DNA of 64,000 nt from Streptomyces fructofermentans (GTDB taxonomy: Bacteria; Actinomycetota; Actinomycetes; Streptomycetales; Streptomycetaceae). The stretch covers positions 62,001 to 126,000 of the forward strand of contig NZ_BMWD01000014.1 in the NCBI RefSeq assembly GCF_014651055.1. The letters run 5' to 3'. Under the pieces are notes generated by a model that made no database searches, had not been told where the DNA came from, and was given only the letters and a program-made list of their open reading frames with translations. Within the stretch, counting starts at the first letter, position 1. Every line of letters starts with the position of its first letter. The position numbers were made by a program, and so were the translations under genes. Shown one piece after another: positions 9,201 through 16,432 of the stretch.

Positions 9201-10042
9201 ATCCCGCCTATGTCTTCGGCGGCGGCTGGAACTTCCTTCCCGAGCCCGTGGCACGCGGACCCCGTACCGACTGGGTCTCCACCGGCGATGGCACCAATTG
9301 GCAGCAAAAGGTGACTGTCCCCAACACCCTTACCGAGACAGCCGAACCGGTGAAATACCCCGTGGCCGGCACCCACCAGGACCAATGGCTCAGTCCCGTA
9401 CTGCGCCCCCGCATGATCAGGGAGGACCTCCCGGTCCGGCAGGACGGCACCTCGCTGGCCTTCAGGGCACGCGCCTGGGGCGACAGCGGAACGGCACACG
9501 CCGGCGAGGGCTACGGCGGCGGCCTGTCGCAGCGGACCTCGCTCTACCAGGGCGACACGCTGCTCGCCGAGTCTGACGTCGACAGCGGACACGCCTGGGA
9601 CCTGTCCCCTGACCGGCTGCCGTACCGGCTCGTGGTCGACGCAACCAACGACAACTCCTCGTTCAGCCCCTACTCCACCACCACACACACCGAGTGGGCC
9701 TTCACCTCCGCGGCCGCGGAGAACGACACCATCGCACTGGTTCAGCTCGACTACGCAGCCGAGTTGAACGACGAGGGCAAAGCCCGCCGAACCGCGGGCC
9801 TCGCCGTCACGCCCTCGGTCCTGGGTGCCCCGCACACCGGCATCGCCTCCGTGCGGGTGGAGGTCTCCTACGACGACGGAGGCACCTGGCACCGGCAGAA
9901 CACCCTGCATCGCGACAACACCTGGAACACTCACCTGGCCGCGCCCGAATCCGCATCGTTCGTGTCGCTGCGGACCACCGCCAAGGACACGACGGGACGC
10001 TCCATCACCCAGACCGTCATCCGCGCCTACGGCCTGAAGTGA
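6275..10042 (+). CDS. Secreted S8 family (subtilisin-like) serine peptidase, large
   Basis: This is a 1255-residue exported protease. GTG 6275 is preferred because AAGGAGG lies four bases upstream. Residues 1-33 form a Sec signal (arginines, a hydrophobic core, then ALALPAARPA). A propeptide-like region reaches about residue 205. The catalytic domain holds Asp252 (VLDTGVDVDHPDL), His284 (GHGTHVAS), Asn382 (AAGNSGPG) and Ser458 (SGTSMATPHVAG), so the triad is intact. The C-terminal 730 residues look beta-rich: a transglutaminase/Fn3-like part, a PA-like insert (AAQAAGVKLLLVVND) and a carboxy region. The length matches the 1.1-1.3-kDa-residue class of Streptomyces S8 enzymes. A strong hairpin follows the stop. 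The divergent ArsR-like gene is a candidate regulator. Confidence 0.93.
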   Translation: MQQPAARRTGVMALGITVAMLGGALAPSALALPAARPAAGKATPGQAAPGKGVPPARTVTLITGDKVTITPGVKGTPATVSVQRRPGATGSVETLTDDTGTYVFPDDAAAFVADGLIDRRLFNVTALVAQGYDDRRAAALPLIITRDTGASRLSAEDLPGVTVKRQLASVRAEAVTAKRSKAASLWAALVAAPHTTARRASAGSPSLPGGVDRIWLDGKVKAALADSTSQIGAPKVWDEGFTGTGVKVAVLDTGVDVDHPDLAERIVSSRSFVPGEDITDRRGHGTHVASIIAGTGDASEGKEKGVAPAADLAIGKVLSDGGTGTESGIIAGMEWAARTEHAKIISMSLGSSTAHTQTDPMSSSVNALSKETGALFVIAAGNSGPGRYTVNSPGTAAAALTVGAVDSADQIAAFSSSGPREGDDGLKPDVTAPGVNVLAARSQYVSGAGFYTTKSGTSMATPHVAGAAALLAHQHPEWTGQQLKDALMSTSTATPTLSAYRGGSGRADVLAAFRAQVVASGSVDTGLIKWSRDPQPVERRITYTNSGSSAVTLQLSVDHQESPETLFTLDADQVTVPAQGSASVGLVVDPRGVPAAGHSGQVLARDDAGAVAAHTVLSATTEPERHDLTLVAKDREGRPMAGTATLRAAQGPDFQFYNVPETGLTLHLPRDTYSLTMFKDVRGAHGAHSTGMALLGDPEVELTQARTVAFDASQAQQVRALTPRPSMPTNTRVDYWRSFTSAQPLPGTIGDWIGSRMIGPDYDSVWAQPTPGKVTHGGFAFTTRWRSPQTPLTVSHGGHDLDVLPQNGARRLPDGATRADAVFAGNGTPSEYASLPARGKAAVVRRSTAVSPSEQAQAAQAAGVKLLLVVNDRQGRQNSWYGDADYESPGPVAVASVTRDEGEELITKLSASRGGHVRLKVTAHPVPSYLYDLTSSHTGGIPENLTHRADARNLARVNLNFGQNEKTPAAEMRMDYPAYVFGGGWNFLPEPVARGPRTDWVSTGDGTNWQQKVTVPNTLTETAEPVKYPVAGTHQDQWLSPVLRPRMIREDLPVRQDGTSLAFRARAWGDSGTAHAGEGYGGGLSQRTSLYQGDTLLAESDVDSGHAWDLSPDRLPYRLVVDATNDNSSFSPYSTTTHTEWAFTSAAAENDTIALVQLDYAAELNDEGKARRTAGLAVTPSVLGAPHTGIASVRVEVSYDDGGTWHRQNTLHRDNTWNTHLAAPESASFVSLRTTAKDTTGRSITQTVIRAYGLK

Positions 10043-10047
10043 CCCAC

Positions 10048-10077
10048 GGACCGGTGCCGCCGCCGCGGCACCGGTCC
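10048..10077 (+). terminator. Rho-independent-type hairpin after the S8 gene
   Basis: GGACCGGTGCCGC, a CGCC loop and the exact complement GCGGCACCGGTCC form a 13-bp stem six nucleotides after the stop codon. There is no T-run, as is usual in Streptomyces. Confidence 0.8.
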
Positions 10078-10229
10078 TGACGCTCCACCCGACGAGGACG
10101 CGGAGGCCGCGGTGAGCACTGCACGATCCCGATGAGCGACCTCCACCACGACAGCAGCCGCGATGTCGCCGTTCCTCGACTTCCGCTCTGAACTTCGCAC
10201 TCCGACGGCCGGGCGGGCAAGGCACCGGC

Positions 10230-10858
10230 CAGGCTGCTCTGCATGGATCCGAAGACAAAGCGAACCTTGCCTGGACTTCCGGACAATGCTGGTCGCCCTC
10301 GGATCCGGAGCCGCAGCGACTCTTGGCCTGTACTACACGCACAAGAACCACAACAGACCGAGGCACTGTTCGAGCACACCCGGGAGAAGGGCCGCGAACA
10401 GGCGGAGCTGACCCGCGAAGGACAGGTCACCGAGCGGTACGTCGAGGCGATCAAGCTTCTCGCGTCGGGCAACCTCACCGAGCGGCTCGGCGGCATCCAC
10501 GCTTTCGAGCGCATCATGTGGGACTCCGAGAAGGACGACGCGACAGCCGTCGAGGTGCTCGCCGCGTTCGTCCGACGGCACAGTCCACGGAGCCCGCGAC
10601 CACTTGGACCGGGCGTGGATGCTCTTCACCTCAGTCGACGGCACGAATCTGAGCGATGCCTCTCTCCAGGGTGCGTACCTGCGCAAGATCGATCTGCGCA
10701 CAGCCCTCCTGAAGGCGGAGCAGCTGCTGAAATCCGAGATCTTCGGCATCACGAATCTGCCGTCAGAGATCGAGGGCGACCCGCGGATCCAGGCCCGCAT
10801 CGACAGGTGCGAAGCAGCGCTCGCCGCTCGCAACGGCTTGATCCGTCCCGTGACGTGA
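10230..10858 (+). pseudogene. Pentapeptide-repeat protein, frameshifted with repeats deleted
   Basis: The pieces sit in two frames. MLVALGSGAAATLGLYYTHKNHN (one frame) is the membrane anchor. The next frame has EQAELTREGQVTERYVEAI, KLLASGNLTERLGGIHAFER and IMWDSEKDDATAVEVLAAFV, the usual linker ahead of pentapeptide repeats. The first frame then resumes with DGTNLSDASLQGAYLRKIDL, a single residual A(D/N)LxG-type segment, and AEQLLKSEIFGITNLPSEI to a TGA at 10858. Intact relatives carry many repeats; here almost all are gone. A frameshift near 10345 and another near 10600 make it a pseudogene. Confidence 0.75.
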
Positions 10859-11167
10859 ACACACCATTCGATTCGGGCGTGGCAGCGGCCACCCCCGCCC
10901 CACCCCGTGCACCCGCCAGGCAGCAGTAGCCGCGTCAGGTGACTTAGAAGGCCCGCCACCGCTCCTCAGGAATCTAGGTCACATCGCAGATGTCCAGGTC
11001 AGATCCAGAACCCATCATGAAATGGCACCGGGGACACAGCAGCGGTCACTCACCGCGATGTCAGCCCGAGGAGGGCACACCTGCCCCCTTCACCAGGACG
11101 ACACCTGCTGGACCGGTGCAGGACTTCCATTTCAGCGCTTCACAGTTCACGTATCAAGGAGACCAGC
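10859..11167. other. Upstream region of EH2
   Basis: This is 309 bp without a gene. An AAGGAG ribosome-binding site lies seven bases before the EH2 start. The box found upstream of EH3 is not present 66-76 nt before this start codon, and no clear palindrome was seen. Confidence 0.5.
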
Positions 11168-12355
11168 ATGTCCGCAACGCCCGAGATCCGCCCGTTCACG
11201 TTCGAGGTCACTGACGCCCAGCTCGAGGACCTGCGCTCTCGTATTCAGGCAACGCGCTGGTCCGAGAAGGAGACGGTCACCGACCAGTCCCAGGGTCCGC
11301 AGCTGGCCACGGTCCAGGAGCTCGCACGCTACTGGGCGTCGGAATACGACTGGCGCAAGATCGAGGCCAAGCTGAAGTCCCTGCCGCACTTCATCACGGA
11401 GATCGACGGCCTGGACATCCACTTCATCCACGTCCGTTCCAAGCACGAGAACGCTCTGCCGCTGATCGTGACGCACGGATGGCCCGGCTCGATCATCGAG
11501 CAGCTGAAGATCATCGAGCCGCTCACCAACCCCACGGCCCACGGCGGCAGCGCGTCGGACGCCTTCGACGTCGTGATCCCCTCGATGCCCGGCTACGGGT
11601 TCTCGGGCAAGCCGACCACCACTGGCTGGGACCCGCAGCGCATCGCCCGTGCCTGGGGTGAGCTGATGAAGCGCCTGGGCTACACCAAGTACACGGCGCA
11701 GGGCGGTGACTGGGGCGCGATCGTCACGGACTTCATGGGCGCTCAGGAGCCCGAGGGCCTGGTCGGCATCCACACCAACTTCGCCGGGATCGTTCCCCCC
11801 GCGATCGACGCCGCGCTGGCCAATTTCCAGCCGCTTCCGGCCGGCACGGAGCTCAGCGAGGAAGAGCAGGCCACGGTCGACGAGCTGAGGTTCGCCTACT
11901 CGCACGTCTACTACGCGTACCTGATGGGATCCCGCCCGCAGACTCTGACCGGCTTCGCGGACTCCCCCGTCGCCCTGGCGTCCTACATGATCGACCACGA
12001 TGCGGCCAGCCTGGACCTGATCACCAGGGCCTTCGCAGGCGAGGACACCGGCCTGACGCGTGACGACGTCCTCGACAACATCACGCTCTTCTGGCTGACG
12101 AACACGGGCGTATCCGCGGCCCGCCTCTACTGGGAGAACAAGAGCGCGTTCTTCGGCGTCAAGGGTGTCAAGCTGCCCGTCGCCGTCAGCGTCTTCCCCG
12201 ACGAGATGTACACGGCGCCCAAGAGCTGGTCCGAGCAGGCGTACCCCAACCTGCTCCACTACAACCGGGTCGCCAAGGGCGGTCACTTCGCGGCGTGGGA
12301 GCAGCCGGAGAGCCTCGTCGACGAGATCCGCACCGGCCTTCGCTGGATGCGCTAG
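11168..12355 (+). CDS. Epoxide hydrolase, EHN family (EH2)
   Basis: The 395-residue protein is colinear with EH1 over its whole length. It has the EHN domain (EIRPFTFEV, ATRWSEKETV), HGWPGS for the oxyanion hole, AQGGDWGAIVTD with the nucleophile Asp, and KGGHFAAWEQP with the catalytic His. ATG 11168 follows AAGGAG with seven-base spacing. It differs from EH1 by about one residue in four or five by eye. An msrA gene and a broken YccA-like gene follow on the same strand, mirroring part of the LAL1-YccA-msrA-msrB group at 20-25 kb. Hydrolysis of a hydrophobic epoxide is the expected reaction; the natural substrate is unknown. Confidence 0.92.
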   Translation: MSATPEIRPFTFEVTDAQLEDLRSRIQATRWSEKETVTDQSQGPQLATVQELARYWASEYDWRKIEAKLKSLPHFITEIDGLDIHFIHVRSKHENALPLIVTHGWPGSIIEQLKIIEPLTNPTAHGGSASDAFDVVIPSMPGYGFSGKPTTTGWDPQRIARAWGELMKRLGYTKYTAQGGDWGAIVTDFMGAQEPEGLVGIHTNFAGIVPPAIDAALANFQPLPAGTELSEEEQATVDELRFAYSHVYYAYLMGSRPQTLTGFADSPVALASYMIDHDAASLDLITRAFAGEDTGLTRDDVLDNITLFWLTNTGVSAARLYWENKSAFFGVKGVKLPVAVSVFPDEMYTAPKSWSEQAYPNLLHYNRVAKGGHFAAWEQPESLVDEIRTGLRWMR

Positions 12356-12883
12356 ACGACGGTCTCCGTCCCTTCGCAACAGGCTCCGCGTCAGCTCGTG
12401 GCGGCCAAGTGGTCTGGCGACAGACCTGCTTGCCCGCCCGGGCTGAGCGGCGCCGGCGGGCACCGCATCCGAGGATGCGCCGAGCTCGTGCGGTGAAGCG
12501 GCGGGTCCTTGTGCCGTGCCCGGATGTTCCGCTCGGCAGCGTCGGGCCGGGCCCAGCGGGGTGCTGGTCGCCGGGACGAGGCGGCAGCACCGATCCAGAG
12601 GAACGGCCTGGTGATCCGTGGCTGAGTCCTTCGGCGGTCTGGTCGTGGGCCGCGATGGCGGTGTCGTTCGGCCACGGGCCCGCCGGCGGACCTTGACGTC
12701 AGGGCACACCGATGTCGTGCTGCGGCGGTGCCCGCAGCACTTCGTCCCGCACATGACGGTGCCGAAGGCCCGGCTCAACAGCCCTGGAGCCGGCCCGACC
12801 GGCCGCCGTGTCTGTGACATGCCTCCCGCGCGCCGAAGCGGCAAGGACAGACAGCTCCCCATCCGAGCCGAAAGTGACAAGTC
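12356..12883. other. Intergenic, 528 bp, nothing recognised
   Basis: I see no supported gene. Open frames on both strands are arginine/proline-rich and lack ribosome-binding sites. GCCCGCC and GGCGGGC, separated by 16 nt (about 12437-12466), could form a weak hairpin downstream of EH2. Confidence 0.4.
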
Positions 12884-13396
12884 ATGACAATCAACAAGGA
12901 AAAAGCCGTGCTGGCAGGCGGCTGCTTCTGGGGCATGCAGGAACTGCTCCGGACCCTCCCGGGTGTGGTGAGCACGCGGGTCGGTTACAGCGGCGGGCAC
13001 CAGATCCACGCGACGTACGAGAACCACGGGGGGCAGGCCGAGTCGATCGAGATCACATTCGACCGCGCTGTCACCGACTACCGCACCATCCTGGAGTACT
13101 TCTTCCAGATCCACGATCCGACCACGAGGAACCGGCAGGGTGGCGACGTCGGGCTCAGCTATCGCTCCGTCATCTTCTACCTCAACGAGAATCAGCGACG
13201 TGTCGCCAAGGACACCATCGCCGATGTGGACAGCTCGGGGCTGTGGCCAGGAAGGGTGGTGACCGAGGTGCTGCCGGTCGGCCCGTTCTGGGAGGCCGAA
13301 CCGGAACATCAGAACTACCTCCGCCAGTACCCCACCGGCTACACCTGCCACTTCCCGCGGCCGAACTGGCGGCTGCCGAAGCGTAAGGAGTCCTGA
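12884..13396 (+). CDS. msrA: Peptide methionine-(S)-S-oxide reductase
   Basis: This 170-residue MsrA reduces methionine S-sulfoxide in proteins or free methionine, normally using thioredoxin. The active-site motif is AGGCFWGMQ near residues 12-20, with the nucleophilic Cys15. Family blocks follow: [32 protein letters not shown] and [12 protein letters not shown]. The C-terminus [14 protein letters not shown] keeps a further Cys, a plausible resolving residue. ATG 12884 is the only reasonable start; the Shine-Dalgarno is weak. It is about three-quarters identical by eye to the msrA at 24482 and, like it, neighbours a YccA-family gene. Confidence 0.95.
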   Translation: MTINKEKAVLAGGCFWGMQELLRTLPGVVSTRVGYSGGHQIHATYENHGGQAESIEITFDRAVTDYRTILEYFFQIHDPTTRNRQGGDVGLSYRSVIFYLNENQRRVAKDTIADVDSSGLWPGRVVTEVLPVGPFWEAEPEHQNYLRQYPTGYTCHFPRPNWRLPKRKES

Positions 13397-13783
13397 TGCG
13401 ACTACTTCAAGGCCGGCATCTGATCCAGGAGGGCTCCCGGCATGCCGCGATGAGCGACCCGCCTCGCACGGTTGCCCTCGGCGCCGAGCCCGTCATCGTG
13501 GCAGTCGCGACCCCGCCCAGGGGTATTGCACCCGCCGTCGCCATGTCCGGCGTCCTGAGCGCGAAGCCCGCTGTCCGCGGGCGGCATCGGCGGCCTCGCA
13601 AGTCGGCACCGCTGAGGCTGCTTTCACTGTGCCGCCCAAGGCATCGACGACCTGCGGCACGGCTCACCACCCGGGGGCAGGACGTCGCGGGTGCCAAGCA
13701 TCGCGGTCAACGGTCGCAACGTCCGCCCAAGAGCCTTGCCGTGTTCCGGGCAGGGGCACTCGGCGCACCCGGGAAGGCGTGAC
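13397..13783. other. Intergenic, about 390 bp
   Basis: No supported gene lies between msrA and the YccA-like pseudogene. Frames on both strands are low-complexity and arginine-rich. Confidence 0.4.
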
Positions 13784-14244
13784 GTGAAACAGCAGCAACC
13801 CGGTCTTCCCTCGCAGGGGTTGCGGTTTCGGCCGCGTCGACCCGGCCGGGAAGCCACTGGCTCGCCGAGCCTCCGAGAACGCCGAATGCGCCAGTTCCTC
13901 TAACCCCTACGCGGAGAACGCTGAACTCACCGAAGCGGATCCGCACGTTCTCCGTGATGACGATCGACGATCACTGATCGCATGCAAGAAGCGCTGGATC
14001 CGCGGAACCCGGCGGTTCTACGGCTTCACGGCTGCTGCGGGCGCAGGATTCGTGCTGCTCATGATGGCGGATCTCCTGTTCAGCGCGTTCGGCGCCGGAG
14101 ACGGCCTCGGAGTCAGCAGCGGTGGCCTCGGCCTCGTCTTCGGTGTTCTCGGCATCGTTCTCGGCGCCTGCTTCCTTGCTCTGGACACCGAGCAGGTGGA
14201 GGGCGGGATCGTCTGCGGTGCTCCGCGCAAGGAGTCATGGCGGG
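13784..14244 (+). pseudogene. Bax inhibitor-1/YccA-like membrane protein, 5' part (interrupted)
   Basis: GTG 13784 follows GGGAAGG. One base out of frame immediately after the start, the text becomes SSNPVFPRRGCGFGR, the conserved N-terminus of actinobacterial YccA-family proteins. About 110 residues covering the first membrane helices are missing. The homology then resumes as LIACKKRWIRGTRRFYGF, SAFGAGDGLGVSSGGLGLVF and ACFLALDTEQVEGGI, and reaches APRKESW at 14240. An IS21-type element begins at 14245; the remaining 3' end lies at 16111-16199. The intact paralog is at 23491. A frameshift, an internal deletion and an insertion make this gene dead. Confidence 0.85.
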
Positions 14245-14377
14245 CATTACGGTTCGAACTGGCCCCATTTGCGGTTCCAGATGGCCCCATGTGGTCGTGC
14301 AGAGAGTCAGTGTTGCGGCTTGAGGCGGCCCCGGGTCCCGGTCTCGTGTGGCCCAGTCGACCCTGGTCAACCGAGAA

Positions 14378-14833
14378 TCAGGAGTCGGCCTCTGAATCGC
14401 GCGCCCATTCCTCGCGTGGCCGTAGCTTCGCCAGGATCTGTCGGGCTTCGTTGCGGACCCCGGCGTCTGGGTCTGTCGCCAGCTCTCGGTACTGCTTGAT
14501 CAGCCGGTCCGCACCTTGGGTCGTCATCCATTCGGGGTTGCAGTCCAGGGCATCACCGAGTTGGTCCACGGTGTCGTAGGTGCCCGCCTGGCTGTAAGCC
14601 AGCAGGACATGGCGCAGGCCGATGGTGTCCTTGCGTTCGAGCAATGCCTCGGCCGTTTCCTGGATGACCCATGTGTCCTGGGCGTCCAGGAGGAGGCGGT
14701 GGATGACGTCCGCCACATCCTCGATCTCGTCCGAACCCGCGAGCTGCCGCCCAGCCGCCCCGCGAACGGACCAGGCCAGCGACTCGGCATTCTGGATCGC
14801 GGTGTTCAGTTCTTGATCGTCGAGGGGTGCCAT
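14378..14833 (-). CDS. Small HEAT-repeat-like protein
   Basis: The 151-residue protein is all-helical by pattern. Motifs such as ESLAWSVRGAAGRQLAG, DVADVIHRLLLDAQDTWVIQ and DPDAGVRNEARQILAKLRP recur at roughly 30-40-residue spacing, as in HEAT/armadillo repeats. ATG 14833 is followed by MAPLDDQELNTAIQNAESL; a GAGGGC stretch immediately upstream is a modest ribosome-binding site. The frame is open further upstream without protein-like content. It lies inside the IS21-derived element, so it is a passenger. The role is unknown; small HEAT proteins of this type often accompany toxin/immunity or phage-derived genes, but nothing here proves that. Confidence 0.6.
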   Translation of the reverse strand: MAPLDDQELNTAIQNAESLAWSVRGAAGRQLAGSDEIEDVADVIHRLLLDAQDTWVIQETAEALLERKDTIGLRHVLLAYSQAGTYDTVDQLGDALDCNPEWMTTQGADRLIKQYRELATDPDAGVRNEARQILAKLRPREEWARDSEADS

Positions 14834-14914
14834 GCCCTCAGCCTGCCAGGAACCCCGGCGATCTCCGGATGATTTTCGCCGGCCTCGCTGCTGTCTGGCC
14901 CTGGTCCGGGAGGT

Positions 14915-15103
14915 GTCCCACCGCGTACCGTGCGAAGCACCCGGCTCGCCAACCTGGTGAACACCCTCGACCCCAAGCTCGTCGCCGCAGCCCTCGACAT
15001 GGACACCGAAGGCGTCATGATCTACCTCGCCGACCACGTCGACGTCGGTCGGCTTTCCAAAGCCTTGAACAGTCCCAGACTCCACCCGCAGAAGCCTCGA
15101 TGA
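14915..15103 (+). pseudogene. C-terminal scrap of a putative integrase-like protein
   Basis: The frame reads RTVRSTRLANLVNTLDPKLV, then AAALDMDTEGVMIYLADHVD and a tail to TGA at 15101. This resembles the C-terminal end of actinobacterial tyrosine-recombinase-type proteins as I remember them; that attribution is from memory and tentative. There is no start codon or upstream domain. Its TGA overlaps the ATG of the next gene (ATGA), so the tail may still supply translational coupling. Confidence 0.4.
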
Positions 15104-15627
15104 CGCGGACAACATTCATCTGGACCCCTGGCTGGGCCGGTTCTGCCGATTGCACCATCAACGATGGCCGGTCAGAAGGCAGGGCCCACGCCTCCTACAT
15201 CAGCAACGCGCCCGAAGACCTGCTCAACGCGGTGACCAGAGTCGTCCTCGGTGCCCGCATGGTCAAGGCGCAATTCGAAGGCGAGCCGGGCGCTCACCGT
15301 TGGGTCTTCCACCGCTACGGCGACTTCGTGGACATCGACCTGTTGCTTCTGGAGGACGGGCGACGTCCCGACAGCGAGGGACAGGTCATCTGGGAGTCAC
15401 GCCGCCAGGGAGTGGATGCGATAGCCAGGGCGGTGATCGACGGCTTCGACCGCGTCGCCCAGGACCTGGGTGAGGAGGCCTACCGCATGAGATGGCTGTC
15501 ACCGTTTCCACGCACCGACCTGGAAGATCTGCGGACCGCATGGCGTGACACGTGTCCTCTCGCTGACGCCCCGCCCGCCGACGACAGTCTTGACGCACCA
15601 GTAACCCGTGAGACTTGGGCGACGTAG
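15100..15627 (+). CDS. Hypothetical protein, passenger of the IS21-derived element
   Basis: The 175-residue product starts MTRTTFIWTPGWAGSADCTI and continues through a soluble alpha/beta-looking stretch (WVFHRYGDFVDIDLLLLEDG, DAIARAVIDGFDRVAQDLGE). I do not recognise the family. ATG 15100 overlaps the stop of the upstream integrase-like scrap and has no strong Shine-Dalgarno of its own. The last 10-20 codons run antisense into the istA fragment, so the natural C-terminus was probably lost when the elements were joined. Confidence 0.5.
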   Translation: MTRTTFIWTPGWAGSADCTINDGRSEGRAHASYISNAPEDLLNAVTRVVLGARMVKAQFEGEPGAHRWVFHRYGDFVDIDLLLLEDGRRPDSEGQVIWESRRQGVDAIARAVIDGFDRVAQDLGEEAYRMRWLSPFPRTDLEDLRTAWRDTCPLADAPPADDSLDAPVTRETWAT

Positions 15628-15947
15628 TCCCACACGGTCGAGTAGGCGATCTCCGCCCCGAACTCCTGCTGAAGCCTGACCAGGATCCGCTGCACGGTAT
15701 GCCGCTGCTTCGGCGGAGACTCCAGGTCGTCCAGCGCGGCCACTGACCGATGGTCTTCTTGAACGGCCTCCAGCCTCGGGGCACACCGCAGTGGTGTTCG
15801 CCGTGGGAGCGGGACCGTCGAGTACAGGGCCTCTCGCACCAGCCGCCGGTGGACGCCGTACTTCCGCGCGAGCGCGCGGACCGACAGGCCCTCCCGCCAC
15901 GAGTCCCGGCGGATCAGCAGGAACGGCTCTCCCTTCGAGGACACCAC
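15610..15947 (-). pseudogene. istA: IS21-type transposase IstA, N-terminal fragment
   Basis: From about 15947 leftwards the text is SSKGEPFLLIRRDSWREGLS, VRALARKYGVHRRLVREAL, PPKQRHTVQRILVRL, then FGAEIAYSTVWDYV. It is the helix-turn-helix N-terminus of an IS21 transposase. The homology ends near 15610-15625; the DDE catalytic domain and istB are absent. It lies just inside the right-hand terminal repeats, where istA normally starts. Confidence 0.8.
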
Positions 15948-16110
15948 CCGGCATCGCCCCCTCAAGGAGACCTACGCCGAGCGTCCCAGCCCCAGGCCAT
16001 GGGTGGGGCCAACTCAAGCCGGAACAACGCCCGAACGCTCCCACGCGCCCCGCCGCTGGGGCCGACTCGGGCCGAAAGAGTGGAGCCGAGTCGGACCGCA
16101 AATGCCACCC

Positions 16111-16199
16111 TGGCGGGCGGCGTTCGGCCTCACGTCGACGCTTGTTGGATCCACTTCGAGGCACTGCGTGTGCTTTCGATCCAGCGAAGCGAGGAGTGA
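16111..16199 (+). pseudogene. YccA-like membrane protein, 3' part beyond the IS insertion
   Basis: After the second TGGCGGG copy the frame reads RAAFGLTSTLV, directly continuing the ESW that ends at 14240. One base is then missing, and the homology moves to IHFEALRVLSIQRSEE with TGA at 16197. The intact paralog has [19 protein letters not shown] at this place. The short arm shows that the two halves were one gene. Confidence 0.82.
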
Positions 16200-16328
16200 C
16201 GTTCGGCGTCGAGTCGCGAGACCGCGGTCGCTCTGCCCGCCGGATCCCGCGCAAAGCGGAGGCGGGTAGGGCGACATGAAGTCGGTCAGGGTCACGATGC
16301 CCGCGAGACGTTCCCTCTCGTCGCTGCC

Positions 16329-16384
16329 GACTGCCGACTGCTGACTGCTGACTGCTGACTGCTGACTGCTGACTGCTGACTGCC
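16329..16384. repeat. 7-bp tandem repeat, 8 units
   Basis: GACTGCC, then six perfect GACTGCT units, then GACTGCC run without interruption. The array lies between the pseudogene debris and the end of the esterase gene, about 50 nt past its stop. No gene spans it with support. Slippage-prone copy number is expected. Confidence 0.95.
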
Positions 16385-16432
16385 GGCGAAACGCGGTAGC
16401 GGCGCGGAACGTCGATGGCGTCCGCGGGTGTC

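Larger units (their letters stand above)
14245..16110. mobile_element. IS21-family element remnant with multi-copy ends and passenger genes
   Basis: Both ends carry several copies of a roughly 24-bp repeat. Left, inverted: 14245-14267, 14266-14289 and 14311-14333. Right: 16004-16027, 16057-16080 and 16081-16104. The core is TGGGGCC, about seven variable bases, then CCGCAAATG. Multiple terminal repeats are a hallmark of the IS21 family. A 5' fragment of istA lies inside the right end, reading inwards. The flanks share TGGCGGG (14238-14244 and 16111-16117), a 7-bp target duplication. Removing the element plus one copy rejoins the YccA reading frame as ESWRAAFGL. The interior lacks istB and most of istA. 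It holds a HEAT-like gene, an integrase-like scrap and a hypothetical gene instead. Confidence 0.82.

Noticed and set aside
13503-13528. A weak box-like sequence (ATACCCCTGGGCGGGG on the minus strand) between msrA and the YccA pseudogene
   Set aside because: It matches the LAL/EH-associated box poorly, is in the opposite orientation and no start codon lies 66-76 nt downstream of it.
16329-16384. CRISPR-like reading of the tandem repeats
   Set aside because: The units are 7 bp and directly adjacent with no spacers, and no cas gene is present.
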